This document shows positions 7,782-17,100 of a stretch of DNA of 64,000 nt, piece after piece. Origin of the DNA: Anaerolineae bacterium. Lineage in GTDB: Bacteria > Chloroflexota > Anaerolineae > Aggregatilineales > Phototrophicaceae. The position numbers and the translations under genes are program-made. The stretch is taken from contig JAJDZV010000009.1 of NCBI GenBank assembly GCA_022824465.1, forward strand, positions 62,001 to 126,000, read 5' to 3'. The stretch's first letter is position 1, and every line of letters starts with the position of its first letter. The notes below the pieces were generated by a model. It made no database searches. It was not told where the DNA came from and saw only the letters and a program-made list of their open reading frames with translations.

Positions 7782-9116
7782 ATGTCGAAACGGGCACAGA
7801 CGACCGGCGCCCCACGTCGCCGCCGACGCCGAAAGCAAGCGGCGATCGCCGAGGGCAGCGAGAACTTCGCAGCCGGCCAGGACGAATCGTCGTACAAGAG
7901 CCGCGCCGAAAGAGAAGAACAGCTGCAAAAGTGGGTGATCCGCGGCGTCGCCGCCGTCGTCGGCCTGCTTGTGCTCCTGGTCGCCATCGCCTTCGCCTTT
8001 GAGCAGCTGATTGTTCCCAACCAAGTCGTCGCCACCGTTCATGGCGAAGGCATCACCGTCCGCGAATTCCGCCAGGAGTATCTGCTCGAGCGCAACCGAA
8101 TCCTCCTTCAACTCAACCAGGCGCAAAACGCCGGCTTCGATATTCAGCAGCTTTCGCAGCAGGAACCATACGCCTCCTGGATCAACGAGGTCAACGTGCC
8201 CGACCAACTCGGTCTGCGCGTGCTCAACGATATGGTCGATGACCGTTTGCTGGCGCGCGCGGCGGCCGACCGCGACCTGAGCATCGACGACGGCGCGGTG
8301 CAGCGGGCAATTGAAACTTACTTCGGCTTCGACCCCACCGAGGTCGCGTTGATCGGCGTCGCGCCGACCGACACGCCCGAACCGACCGTCACGCCGACGC
8401 CCTACGTTTCGCCGACGCCATCGCCAACGCCGCTGCCCACCGCAACACCGGACGCGAACGCGGCAACACCAACGGTGGACCAAATCTCCGACCCGACGAT
8501 TACCCCGCAGCCGACCGTCGTCGAGCCGACCCTCAGCGCCGAAGAAAGGCGCGAGAACTTCGTACAGAGCGAACGCGACTATCGCGGCTATCTCGACCGC
8601 GCGGGAGTCGCGCCGGAAACGCTGGACAGCTTCTTTGAGCGCAACGCGCTGGAGACCGCGCTCGCCGACGCGCTCCTACCCGATGACGCCAGCCTGCTCT
8701 ACGCTGATGTCCGCCATATCCTGGTCGCCGACGAAGACACAGCTCTTGCCGCCATCACCGCGCTGCAAGATGGCGAGTCTTTCGCTGCCCTGGCGCATGC
8801 CATCTCGACCGACCCCGGCAGCGCCTCTCGCGGCGGCGAGCTCGGCGAAGCCTACGTCGGCAACTATGTGACTGAGTTCCGCCGGGCGATTGAAAATGCC
8901 GAGATCGCCGAAATCGTCGGTCCAGTCGAGAGCGAGTTCGGCTTCCACGTCCTGCAAGTCCGCAGCAAAGAAGAACGAAGCGGCGCCGATGTGGCATTCC
9001 AGCGCGAACGTGCGCGGCAGCAAGAGTTGCAACTCCTGAAAGACAGCCTGCGCGACGACCAGAGCGAGAGCTACGAGATCTACGACAACTGGATCGATCA
9101 CGTACCGCGCAGTTGA
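7782..9116 (+). CDS. Membrane-anchored SurA/PrsA-type peptidyl-prolyl isomerase
   Basis: 444 residues from ATG 7782 (GAGGAG at 7765-7770; a GTG at 7770 is an alternative). Layout: a very basic N-terminal segment (RRRRRRK near residues 12-18), a single TM helix at about 52-73 giving a type II topology, a SurA-N-like helical region containing a long Thr/Pro linker (TPEPTVTPTP and similar, about residues 190-250), and a parvulin rotamase domain at about 308-396 (VRHILVADEDTA, GGELGEAY, FGFHVLQV). These proteins catalyse cis/trans prolyl isomerisation and chaperone exported proteins. The Thr-Pro linker is frequent in exported proteins of Chloroflexota. It sits alone between rpsR and the FHA genes. 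Confidence 0.88.
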   Translation: MSKRAQTTGAPRRRRRRKQAAIAEGSENFAAGQDESSYKSRAEREEQLQKWVIRGVAAVVGLLVLLVAIAFAFEQLIVPNQVVATVHGEGITVREFRQEYLLERNRILLQLNQAQNAGFDIQQLSQQEPYASWINEVNVPDQLGLRVLNDMVDDRLLARAAADRDLSIDDGAVQRAIETYFGFDPTEVALIGVAPTDTPEPTVTPTPYVSPTPSPTPLPTATPDANAATPTVDQISDPTITPQPTVVEPTLSAEERRENFVQSERDYRGYLDRAGVAPETLDSFFERNALETALADALLPDDASLLYADVRHILVADEDTALAAITALQDGESFAALAHAISTDPGSASRGGELGEAYVGNYVTEFRRAIENAEIAEIVGPVESEFGFHVLQVRSKEERSGADVAFQRERARQQELQLLKDSLRDDQSESYEIYDNWIDHVPRS

Positions 9117-9141
9117 GCTTCCGCTTCAGAGCGAATTCATC

Positions 9142-9180
9142 GGCGGCGAATCCGAGGACCGATGCCCGACCTTCGCCGCC
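9142..9180 (+). terminator. Inverted repeat, possible terminator after the PPIase gene
   Basis: Perfect 9-bp arms GGCGGCGAA (9142-9150) and TTCGCCGCC (9172-9180) enclose a 21-base loop, 26 bases after the PPIase stop. There is no immediate T run; a short T-tract occurs at 9207-9210. It could be a factor-dependent or weak terminator, or simply a palindrome. Confidence 0.3.
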
Positions 9181-9213
9181 CGTGAAGCTCAATCCGCTCA
9201 GTCCCCTTTTCAC

Positions 9214-9242
9214 TTTTCCGGCAATCCTGCCTCGTCTATAAT
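9214..9242 (+). promoter_or_regulatory. Candidate promoter of the FHA cluster
   Basis: A perfect TATAAT (9237-9242) has a poor -35 match TTTTCC (9214-9219) at 17 bases. Transcription starting about 7 bases downstream would begin at or next to the ATG at 9250, implying a leaderless or nearly leaderless mRNA. The other candidate ATG at 9241 lies inside the -10 box and would be upstream of the transcript start. Confidence 0.45.
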
Positions 9243-9249
9243 GGCAGGC

Positions 9250-10023
9250 ATGAGCGTTAATCCCATCGACACGCTGGAATCGCAACTGGAGTTGCTGACC
9301 GAGGGCGCCTTGGCCCGCCTCTTTCGCCGAGCCGTCAGCGCCAGAGATATTGCTGTGCTGCTGCTGCGGTCGATTGAGAACAACGCCGCCCCGCCCGCGC
9401 CCGGTCAATCGAAACCGGTCGCGCCCGACCTCTATCACATTCACTTGCACCCCGAAATCCGCGCCGGCTTTCTGGCGCAGCATGCTGACTTTCCGCTGCA
9501 GCTTGCGCGGCTAATCATAGACCTCTGTGAGGATTCGGGCTTTCAGCTCGCCGCCAAGCCGATGGCGCGTCTGCTCGAGAGCGATTCGCTGACCCCGCTC
9601 CAAGCCAGGATCACCGCCGAACACAGCGCGCTGCCGGCGGGCGAAACCGCCAGGATGCCAGCCGTCGATCTGGCGCCGCAGCCAACTGCGGAAGCGCCCG
9701 ATCCCCTGCTGCACATAAATGGCGCTCGCGTCGTGCCCCTGGGCAAGTCCGTCATCAACATTGGCCGGGAAAGCAGCAACGATATCGTGATCGCCGACGC
9801 CTATATCTCGCGCCACCACCTGCAATTGCGCAAGCGCTTCGGCGCTTATACGCTATTCGATGTGAACAGCCGCGGCGGCGCCCGCGTCAACGAACGCGCC
9901 GTCGCCAATCATCGCCTTCGCCACGGCGATGTCATCCACATCGGCCGCACGACCCTGGTCTACGCCGACAGCAACGGCAGCGCCGCCCTCGGCGGGACGA
10001 CTCAGCTTCTGTCGCCCGACTAG
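9250..10023 (+). CDS. FhaA-like protein: DUF3662 domain plus FHA domain
   Basis: 257 residues from ATG 9250. The N-terminal ~115 residues (LESQLELLTEGALARLFRR, then VAPDLYHIHLHPE) match the FhaA N-terminal domain found before FHA domains in actinobacterial FhaA. The C terminus is an FHA domain with the phosphothreonine-binding signature GRESSNDI, SRHHLQL and NSRGGARVN (about residues 170-225). FHA domains bind phosphothreonine peptides; FhaA in Mycobacterium regulates wall precursor flipping with MviN. Here it heads a cluster with an FhaB-like protein, SEDS and a PBP-like protein, so a role in wall-synthesis control is likely. No Ser/Thr kinase or PP2C gene is in the cluster. Confidence 0.85.
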   Translation: MSVNPIDTLESQLELLTEGALARLFRRAVSARDIAVLLLRSIENNAAPPAPGQSKPVAPDLYHIHLHPEIRAGFLAQHADFPLQLARLIIDLCEDSGFQLAAKPMARLLESDSLTPLQARITAEHSALPAGETARMPAVDLAPQPTAEAPDPLLHINGARVVPLGKSVINIGRESSNDIVIADAYISRHHLQLRKRFGAYTLFDVNSRGGARVNERAVANHRLRHGDVIHIGRTTLVYADSNGSAALGGTTQLLSPD

Positions 10024-10032
10024 GCGCCGACC

Positions 10033-10467
10033 GTGAGCATCGAACATTCCATTTTACTCTTGCGGCTGCTGGCGGCTTTGAGCCTGCTCGCCTTTCTCCT
10101 GGCGCTATTTATCGTCATTTGGCGGGGATTCAAGGGCGTCGAAATGGGCGCGGCCTTTGGGACCGCAAAGCGCGGCTATCTTCTGCGCGAGCAAGCTGCA
10201 CAGGACGACGAGGCTGAACGCTGGTCGCTCCGCCCGATTATGACCTTGGGCAGAGCCGGCAGCAATGCCATCATCGTCGACGATGATTACGCCAGCGCCG
10301 AGCACGCCCGCATATTGCTTGAGAACGGGAACTGGTGGCTGGAAGATCGGAAAAGTCGCAACGGCACGCGCCTGAACGATGAGCGGATAGCCGGGCGCGC
10401 CATCCTGGCTGATGGCGATGTGATCGGAATCGGCCAGGTCCGTTTCCGCGTCCAACTGGCGTCCTAA
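10033..10467 (+). CDS. FhaB-like single-TM FHA protein
   Basis: 144 residues with GTG start, nine bases after the FhaA-like gene. One N-terminal TM helix (about residues 5-30, rich in Leu/Ala) anchors a C-terminal FHA domain: LGRAGSNAIIVDD, ASAEHARIL, DRKSRNGTRLNDERI. The arrangement TM helix then cytosolic FHA is that of FhaB/FipA, which in Actinobacteria sits beside FtsW/RodA and PbpA and links phosphorylation to septal growth. The phosphopeptide-contacting Arg and Ser are present (GRAGSN, SAEH, RNGT), though the usual SRxH is SAEH. The likely partners are the SEDS and PBP-like proteins encoded downstream. Confidence 0.85.
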   Translation: MSIEHSILLLRLLAALSLLAFLLALFIVIWRGFKGVEMGAAFGTAKRGYLLREQAAQDDEAERWSLRPIMTLGRAGSNAIIVDDDYASAEHARILLENGNWWLEDRKSRNGTRLNDERIAGRAILADGDVIGIGQVRFRVQLAS

Positions 10468-10528
10468 TCAGCGCCGGCGCGCAGCTCAGCAAACTATGTC
10501 AGCCTTAGGTCATTTACGGAGGCAAGCG

Positions 10529-11401
10529 ATGGAATCAATCAGAATTGCCGTCATCGGCGGCTCAGGTCTATACAATATGCCCGCGATTACGGCGGTCGAC
10601 ACGCTGGAGCTGGACACCGCCTTCGGCAAGCCCAGCGGCGCCATCCGCATCGGCAGCTTGAGCGGGAAACGCGTCGCCTTTGTCCCGCGGCACGGCGAAG
10701 GCCATGTCCTTTCGCCTTCGACCCTGCCCTACCGCGCCAACATCCTCGCGCTAAAATCTTTGGGCGTCCGCTTCATCATCGCCGTCAACGCCGTCGGCTC
10801 CCTGCGCCAAGACTTTGCGCCCGGGCATATCATCACCCCCGACCAGATCATTGATTACACCATCCACACTCGCGCGCGCTCCTTCTTCGAGGACGGCGTC
10901 GTGGCGCATGTATCGGTCGCCGATCCCTTCAGCCATTACTTGCGCGGCCTTATCGGCGACGCCGTCGAAGCGGTCGGCGGCATCGCGCATCGCCGCGGCC
11001 TTATCCTCGTCGAAGACGGACCGCGCTTTGCCACCCGCGCCGAGAGCCACCTCTTCCGCGCTTGGGGCTGCGATCTCATCGGCATGACCACCGCGCCGGA
11101 AGCCTTCCTCGCCCGCGAAGCCGAGATCGCCTATGCCTCCCTCGCCCACGTCACCGACTACGACAGCTGGCATTCCGACGAAGAAGCCGTCACCTCGGAC
11201 ATGGTCATCGAAACGCTGTCCAAGAATATACAAACGGTCGAAGCGGCGCTTGCCCTGGCAATTGCGCGGATTGATGAAGACAAGATAGTCCCGGCGCATA
11301 CCGCCCTCGATACAGCGCTGGCGACATCGCGCGAATCTATGGACGCCGCGACCATCAACCAGCTCAAGCCCTTGCTCGCGCGAGCGCTCGACCTTGACTA
11401 G
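10529..11401 (+). CDS. mtnP: S-methyl-5'-thioadenosine phosphorylase
   Basis: 290 residues from ATG 10529, with GGAGG 8 bases upstream. The nucleoside phosphorylase family-2 signature is complete: GGSGLYNMP, PRHGEGH, YRANILALKSLGV, DGPRFATRAESHLFR, GMTTAPEAFLAREAEIAYA and VTDYDSWH. The Asp residues in TDYD favour a 6-amino purine, so methylthioadenosine is the likely substrate; methylthioinosine or another purine nucleoside remains possible. It salvages methylthioadenosine from polyamine synthesis. It lies between the FHA pair and the SEDS gene and overlaps the SEDS start by 8 bases, an unusual guest in a cell-wall cluster. Confidence 0.92.
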   Translation: MESIRIAVIGGSGLYNMPAITAVDTLELDTAFGKPSGAIRIGSLSGKRVAFVPRHGEGHVLSPSTLPYRANILALKSLGVRFIIAVNAVGSLRQDFAPGHIITPDQIIDYTIHTRARSFFEDGVVAHVSVADPFSHYLRGLIGDAVEAVGGIAHRRGLILVEDGPRFATRAESHLFRAWGCDLIGMTTAPEAFLAREAEIAYASLAHVTDYDSWHSDEEAVTSDMVIETLSKNIQTVEAALALAIARIDEDKIVPAHTALDTALATSRESMDAATINQLKPLLARALDLD

Positions 11402-12710
11402 CACCGAGGTCGATAAGCCGCCAGTCTTGGCGCGCCTCGTGATCGGGGCTGCCGGCCAGGGCAATCGCTGGCTGCTGCTGGCGCTGGCTGCGATATTCGT
11501 CTTCGCCGGTATGGCATTAATCGTCTTGGCGCGGCCCGCGCAGACGGACGTCTGGCTGACCTTCGCCATCTGGCTGCTTTGCGCCGTCGCCGCCAACGCG
11601 ATCTTGCAGCGCTTTCTGCCCGGGCATGACCCACTGCTTCTGGCGCTGCCCATCCTGCTCAGCGGCTGGGGACTGGTCGCGATCGAACGGCTCGCGCCAT
11701 CATTCGCCGATCGTCAAGCGCTCTGGTTGATCATCAGCGCGCTGGCTATGCTGGGGACGGCCTGCTTCCCGCATCCGCTCCGCTGGCTGCGACGCTACCG
11801 CTACAGCCTGTTGGCGGCGACTCTGTTGCTCCTGTTGACGACAATCGCGCTAGGGCGGAATCCGTCCGGCTTTGAATTCGCGCCCCGCCTCTGGCTGAGT
11901 TTCGGCGCCTTCTACGTTCAACCCTCCGAACTGATGAAGGTCATTCTGGTGGCCTTCATGGCCACTTACCTGGCTGAGCAGAGCGCGTCGCGCCGCGCCC
12001 GGCAAAGCGGACCCGGCGGAGAACTGGCAGCCGCGCCGCGCCTCCTCGGTCCCATGCTACTGATGTGGCTGCTCTCCATGGTGATTCTCGTCTGGCAGCG
12101 CGATCTGGGCACAGCCATGCTCTTCTTCATCGTCTTCATCGTCCTGCTCTATCTCGCCAGCGACGACTGGAGAATAATCGCCGGCGGAGTCGCGCTTGTT
12201 TTGATCGCGGGACTGGTCGCTTATCAACTCTTTGACGTCGTCCAATTGCGCGTCGATATCTGGCTGAATCCCTGGCTGGAAGCCGATGGCCGCGCCTATC
12301 AGATTGTGCAGAGCCTGATGGCTTTCGGCGCCGGCGGCATCTTCGGCAGCGGCGTCGCCCAAGGCTTCCCCGGCTATATCCCGGTTGTCCACTCCGACTT
12401 TGTCTTCGCCGCCATCGCGGAGGAATGGGGCTTGCTCGGCGTCGTTGGCATTCTGAGTTGCCTCGGCGTCCTGGCTTGGCGCGGGCTCGTCATCGCCGTG
12501 ACGCATCCCGGCGCAGCCTTTCACAAGCTGCTCGCCTCCGCCATTACGCTGACCTTGCTGACGCAAGCGCTGATGATCATGGCGGGCGTCTTGAAGCTGC
12601 TGCCGCTTACCGGCGTCACCCTGCCCTTCGTTAGCTACGGCGGCAGCTCCCTGCTCGCCTGCCACGTCATGACCGGCTTGTTGCTGCGTCTGTCGGCCGG
12701 AGCGCGATAA
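11394..12710 (+). CDS. SEDS-family peptidoglycan glycosyltransferase (FtsW/RodA-like)
   Basis: 438 residues, about ten to twelve TM helices. SEDS motifs are present: WLSFGAFYVQPSELMK, LVWQRDLGTAMLFF, YQIVQSLMAFGAGGIFGSG, VHSDFVFAAIAEEWG (with the Asp of the conserved [ST]DF motif proposed as catalytic in RodA), and LPLTGVTLPFVSYGGSS. It polymerises glycan strands from lipid II at the membrane, normally with a class B PBP partner. The TTG start at 11394 overlaps mtnP by 8 bases; an in-frame GTG at 11439 is an alternative. The stop abuts the ATG of the PBP-like gene with no spacing (TAA then ATG at 12711), so the pair is almost certainly co-expressed. FtsW versus RodA cannot be decided. Confidence 0.92.
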   Translation: MTSTEVDKPPVLARLVIGAAGQGNRWLLLALAAIFVFAGMALIVLARPAQTDVWLTFAIWLLCAVAANAILQRFLPGHDPLLLALPILLSGWGLVAIERLAPSFADRQALWLIISALAMLGTACFPHPLRWLRRYRYSLLAATLLLLLTTIALGRNPSGFEFAPRLWLSFGAFYVQPSELMKVILVAFMATYLAEQSASRRARQSGPGGELAAAPRLLGPMLLMWLLSMVILVWQRDLGTAMLFFIVFIVLLYLASDDWRIIAGGVALVLIAGLVAYQLFDVVQLRVDIWLNPWLEADGRAYQIVQSLMAFGAGGIFGSGVAQGFPGYIPVVHSDFVFAAIAEEWGLLGVVGILSCLGVLAWRGLVIAVTHPGAAFHKLLASAITLTLLTQALMIMAGVLKLLPLTGVTLPFVSYGGSSLLACHVMTGLLLRLSAGAR

Positions 12711-14138
12711 ATGCTGCAAACGCGCCATATCCGCCGCGTCCTCGTCGGCGTCCTTACATGCCTGACGCTCATAGGAATATCCGCTGCCTACTGGGCGGTC
12801 TTCGCGAGCGAATCCCTGCTGCTGCGGGATGACAACCCGCGCCGCATCGAAGCCCTCGCCCGCATCCAACGCGGCGCAATCTACGACCGCCACAGCCGTT
12901 TGCTGGCGCAGACAGTTGCGTCCGATGCCGGCTTGCAACGGCGCTACCTGCAGCCCGCCACCTACAGCCTCACCGGCTACTACAGCCTGCGCTACGGCGT
13001 CGGCGGCGCGGAAGCAGCCTTCGATGGGACCCTCGCCGGCGCAAGCCCGCTGACATCCTTCAGCGACTACTTCAACCGCCACGCGCTGCGACTGCCACAA
13101 ACCGGCGCTGACATCCGGCTCACCATCGACGCCCGCATTCACGCCGCAGTGGTCGGAGCGATGGAAAATCTCAGCGGAGCCGCCGTGGTCATCGACGCTA
13201 AATCAGGCGCCCTGCTCGCCCTTGTCAGCCAGCCCAGCTACGACCCCAACCGACTGGACGCCGACTGGAGCGCGCTGAGCGAAGCCGCCGACAATCCCTT
13301 CTTCAATCGCGCGCTGCAAGGCAATTATCAGCTTGGCGGCAATGTCTACGCGCTGTGGCTGGCGCGCGCAATCGACACCGGATTTGAGCTATCGTTGCGC
13401 TTTACTGGCGCGGCCGATGCAATCGCTTTAGACGACGGCACAATCGTGAACTGCCTCCTTCCGCCCGCTTCCGCCGACCTCAGCTTGCCACAGGCTTTCA
13501 GTTTTGGCTGTCCCGCTCCCTTCAAGAACTACCTGCAAACACAGCCGGCCAGCGCCTACGACAACGCAGTCGCGACCTTCCGCCTCGCAGAGCCTGCCAC
13601 CCTGCCCGGCTTCCCGCAGCCAGCGGGACGGCCGCCGGATCTCGCAACCGCCGACCTTGAGCCGGGCGACCGGGCGCTGCGCAACATCCTCGGGCAAGGC
13701 GCCCTGACCACGACGCCTCTGCGCCTCGCCACCATCATCGCGGCTATCGCCAATGAGGGCGTCGCCATCACGCCTTGGATCCTTGAGAGCCAGCGCCAAC
13801 CTGATTCCGACGAGTGGCGCTCCGTGTTCTCGCTGCCGGATGCAACGCGCCTCCTGGATGCCGCAACCGCCGCCGCCCTGCAAGCTTTCTTGCGCGACTC
13901 ATGGCGCAATCTGCGCGGCGATAGCTCCCATCCTTCGGCCGAGGTCGGCGCATACGCGGCCATATCCCGCTCGGGCGAGGAATCGCAGTTATGGCTGAAC
14001 GGCATCGTCGCGTACGAAAGCGATGAAATCGCCGCCTTTGTCATCCTGCTGGAAAACTCGACGGATCTGACTCTCCTGCTGTCCGTCGGCGACGCCCTGA
14101 TCGAAGCTCGAAGCCAGTCCGCCACAGTCAACCGATAA
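12711..14138 (+). CDS. Class B PBP-like protein lacking all catalytic motifs
   Basis: 475 residues with an N-terminal TM anchor (about 8-30) and the class B PBP layout of actinobacterial PbpA. RGAIYDRHSRLLAQT (54-68), a pedestal with GYYSLRYGVGGAEAAFDGTL (89-108), and GAAVVIDAKSGALLALVS (156-173) with PSYDPN align well. The serine motif should follow as YPPGSTFK, but the protein has YQLGGNVY at 206-213: catalytic Ser is Gly210 and catalytic Lys is Tyr213. The SxN region is also lost, and the KTG triad is replaced by SRSG near residue 420. The frame is intact and otherwise conserved, including LGQGALTTTPLRLAT and IAAIANEG, so this is a pseudoenzyme rather than a decayed gene. It probably acts as a structural partner or activator of the adjacent SEDS protein. 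Confidence 0.88.
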   Translation: MLQTRHIRRVLVGVLTCLTLIGISAAYWAVFASESLLLRDDNPRRIEALARIQRGAIYDRHSRLLAQTVASDAGLQRRYLQPATYSLTGYYSLRYGVGGAEAAFDGTLAGASPLTSFSDYFNRHALRLPQTGADIRLTIDARIHAAVVGAMENLSGAAVVIDAKSGALLALVSQPSYDPNRLDADWSALSEAADNPFFNRALQGNYQLGGNVYALWLARAIDTGFELSLRFTGAADAIALDDGTIVNCLLPPASADLSLPQAFSFGCPAPFKNYLQTQPASAYDNAVATFRLAEPATLPGFPQPAGRPPDLATADLEPGDRALRNILGQGALTTTPLRLATIIAAIANEGVAITPWILESQRQPDSDEWRSVFSLPDATRLLDAATAAALQAFLRDSWRNLRGDSSHPSAEVGAYAAISRSGEESQLWLNGIVAYESDEIAAFVILLENSTDLTLLLSVGDALIEARSQSATVNR

Positions 14139-17100
14139 AGTCGATGCCCGCTTCCGCCAGCGCCTGATTGAAGTCCGCAACCACCGTACGACGCCATTCG
14201 GCGAAGGCTTCCAACTGCGCCCCGATCTCGGCGGATAATTTGTCAAACACCTCATAGGACTGAACCGTCGGCGGAAACTCGCCCAAGCCCACAACCGACG
14301 GCAGCCCGCTCAAACGGCGCAAGGGGTCCGTCCCTTGGTTCACGCGCCCGGGCCAACCCTCGCGCAGATCAGGGATGAAGATACCCGCCTCGATCTGCCG
14401 CACCTGCTGCTTGAGCGCGGCCGCCCGACCCGCCAGGTCCGGATGCGCGCCATCTTGCGACAATCTCGCGTCCAAGTCGCCCAGTTGCGCGCGATAACGC
14501 CGCATCGTATTTACCGCCTCGGTCGCCTCCGAATAGCGGCGGTAAATCTGCATTAACAAGTCATATTGCGCTTGAGAATCCGCCTTGGAAGCGCCGGCGC
14601 GCGCGTCCTTGACCAGCTCGAATTCTTGGGTCTGCGTCTCACCGCCGGCTTCAAGCGTCAGCAGATACCTGCCTGGCGCAACCGTTGGTCCCGCCATGCG
14701 CTCAAACTGCGGATCCTTGCCCCGCAGCTTCGGCGACATCGGCAGGCGCATATCCCAGACGAAGCGATTCCAGCCGGCCTTCGCCGTCAGATAGACGATT
14801 GACTTGTCCGGCTTTTCCTTCTGTTTCTCGCGTTCGGTTTCATCCATGCTGCTGAATTCGCGCAGCCGATTGCCCCCGGCATCGCTGATGCGCAGGGTTA
14901 TCTTATCCGCCGGCGCCTCACGCAGGTAATAGGTCAACAGCACGCCCCGCGGCAGGTTCTCGCCCGAATCCAGAAAGTTGCGCTCCACCACATTTTCCGG
15001 CGTCAGCGAATGCGTATAAGCCGCCATCACGCCGGTCGAACTCATATAGGTCTTGCCCGGCTGATCGACCAGCCGCCGCCCGTCGATGCTCTCCAGAATC
15101 CGCTGAGTCGCGCGCGGCTTCAGCAGTAGCGTCTCGCGTTCCTGCCATTCGTCGTCCAACTGCCGCAGGCGCGTCAAATCATCCAGTATCCAGAACGAGC
15201 GCCCATGCGTCGCCGCGATCAAGTCGCTTCCCTTCACCAGCAGGTCATGTATCGGCGCGACCGGCAAATTCAGCTGGAAGCGCCGCCAGCTTGCGCCATC
15301 GTCAAACGAAATGTAGACGCCGGTTTCAGTGCCGGCGTACAGCAGCCCGGGACGCTCCGGATCGCAGCGGATCACCCGCGTGAAATCGTCCGGCGCGATT
15401 CCTTTATCAATCCGCGCCCAGCTTGCGCCATAGTCCGTTGTCTTGTACAAGTACGGTGAATAATCATCGTGCTTGTAACGTATCGCCGCCAGGTAGCAAG
15501 TCGCCGGATCATGCGGCGAAAGCTCCAGCGTACTCACCAGCGACCATTCGGGCAGATCGCGCGGCGTAATCTCGGTCCAGGTCTCGCCATTGTCCTTCGT
15601 GATATGCGCCAAACCATCATCCGAACCCGCCCAAATGAGGCCCGGAATCTGCGCCGATTCCGCCAGCGAGAATACGGTGGCGTAAACTTCCGCGCTCGCC
15701 CCTTCCCGATTGATCGGGCCGCCCGAAACACCAAGCGTCGCCGGATCCGCACGCGTCAGATCCGGGCTTATCGCCTCCCAGCTGTGACCTTCATTCGTCG
15801 ACTTGAAGACCCTATTCCCGCCGATGTAGAGCGTGTTGGAATGGTGCGGCGAAAACAGAATCGGATAGGTCCAGGCAAAGCGATACTTGGAATCCGCCGT
15901 CGCCTCGCCCGCGGTCGTCTCGGGCCAGGTCGTCACCAGGCGCAGCTGCTTGCTGGCATGGTCGTAGCGCTGCAAGCAGTTCCCGCCGCCGGGAGAGCTG
16001 CCAATCGCGCCGACAAAGATGATATTGTCGTCGTCCGGCTTCACCGCGATATAGCCGCTCTCTCCGCTAGCGGCGATGAAACCATCCATCCACATCAGAG
16101 ACGACTTCTCGTTGCGGCTCGGCACAGCAATGCTGCTGTTGTCCTGCTGCGTCCCGTAAACAAAATACGGGTCGCGATTATCAGCCGCCACATGATAAAA
16201 CTGCGCCGTCGGCTGGTTGAATATCGTCGACCAGGAGGCGCCGCCATTGAGCGAGACGCAGGCGCCGCCGTCATTGCCCTGCACCATACGTTGGGGATTC
16301 TTCGGGTCGATCCACAAGTCATGATTGTCGCCGTGCGGCGTGCCAATCATTTGGTACGTCTTGCCTCCGTCAATCGACTTCCAGAAACGCAAATTATTCA
16401 CGTACACCGTATTGGCATCCTGCGGATCGGGCGTCAAGTGCATGTAATACCAGGCGCGCGAGATGATGTCATAATTGCGCGCGACAAAGTCCCAGCTGTC
16501 GCCATAGTCATCCGAGCGGTACATGCCGCCTTCTTCATGCTCGATCAAGGCGAACACCCGGCCCGACCGCGCCGGCGACGCCGCAATGCCGACTTTCCCA
16601 AGGGTACCCGCCGGCAGGCCCTTGTTCGCCGAGATATTCTCCCAGCTGTCTCCGCCATCCAGCGAGCGCCAGATGCCGCTGTCCTCGCCGCCGCTGCTCA
16701 TCATGTGAAAACTGCGATAACACTCCCAAACGCTAGCGTAAATGATGCGCGGGTTGTTGACATCGATGCTGAGGTCCACCGCCCCGGCTTTGTCGCTGAC
16801 GAAGAGGACCCGCTCCCAATTCTCGCCGCCGTCTGTCGAGCGAAAGACGCCGCGCTGCTGATTGCGCCCGAAGGCATGCCCCAGCGCCGCTACGAACACC
16901 GTATCCGGATCCTCAGGATGAATGCGAATCTTGCCGATATGCCGCGTGTCTTCCAAGCCAATATGCCGCCAGCTCCGCCCGCCATCGCTCGACTTGTAGA
17001 CGCCATCGCCATGCGAGACATCGATGCGGATGGTCGCCTCGCCCGTCCCGGCGTAGATGACATTGGGGTCCGCTTCCGAAACCGCCAGCGCGCCGACAGA

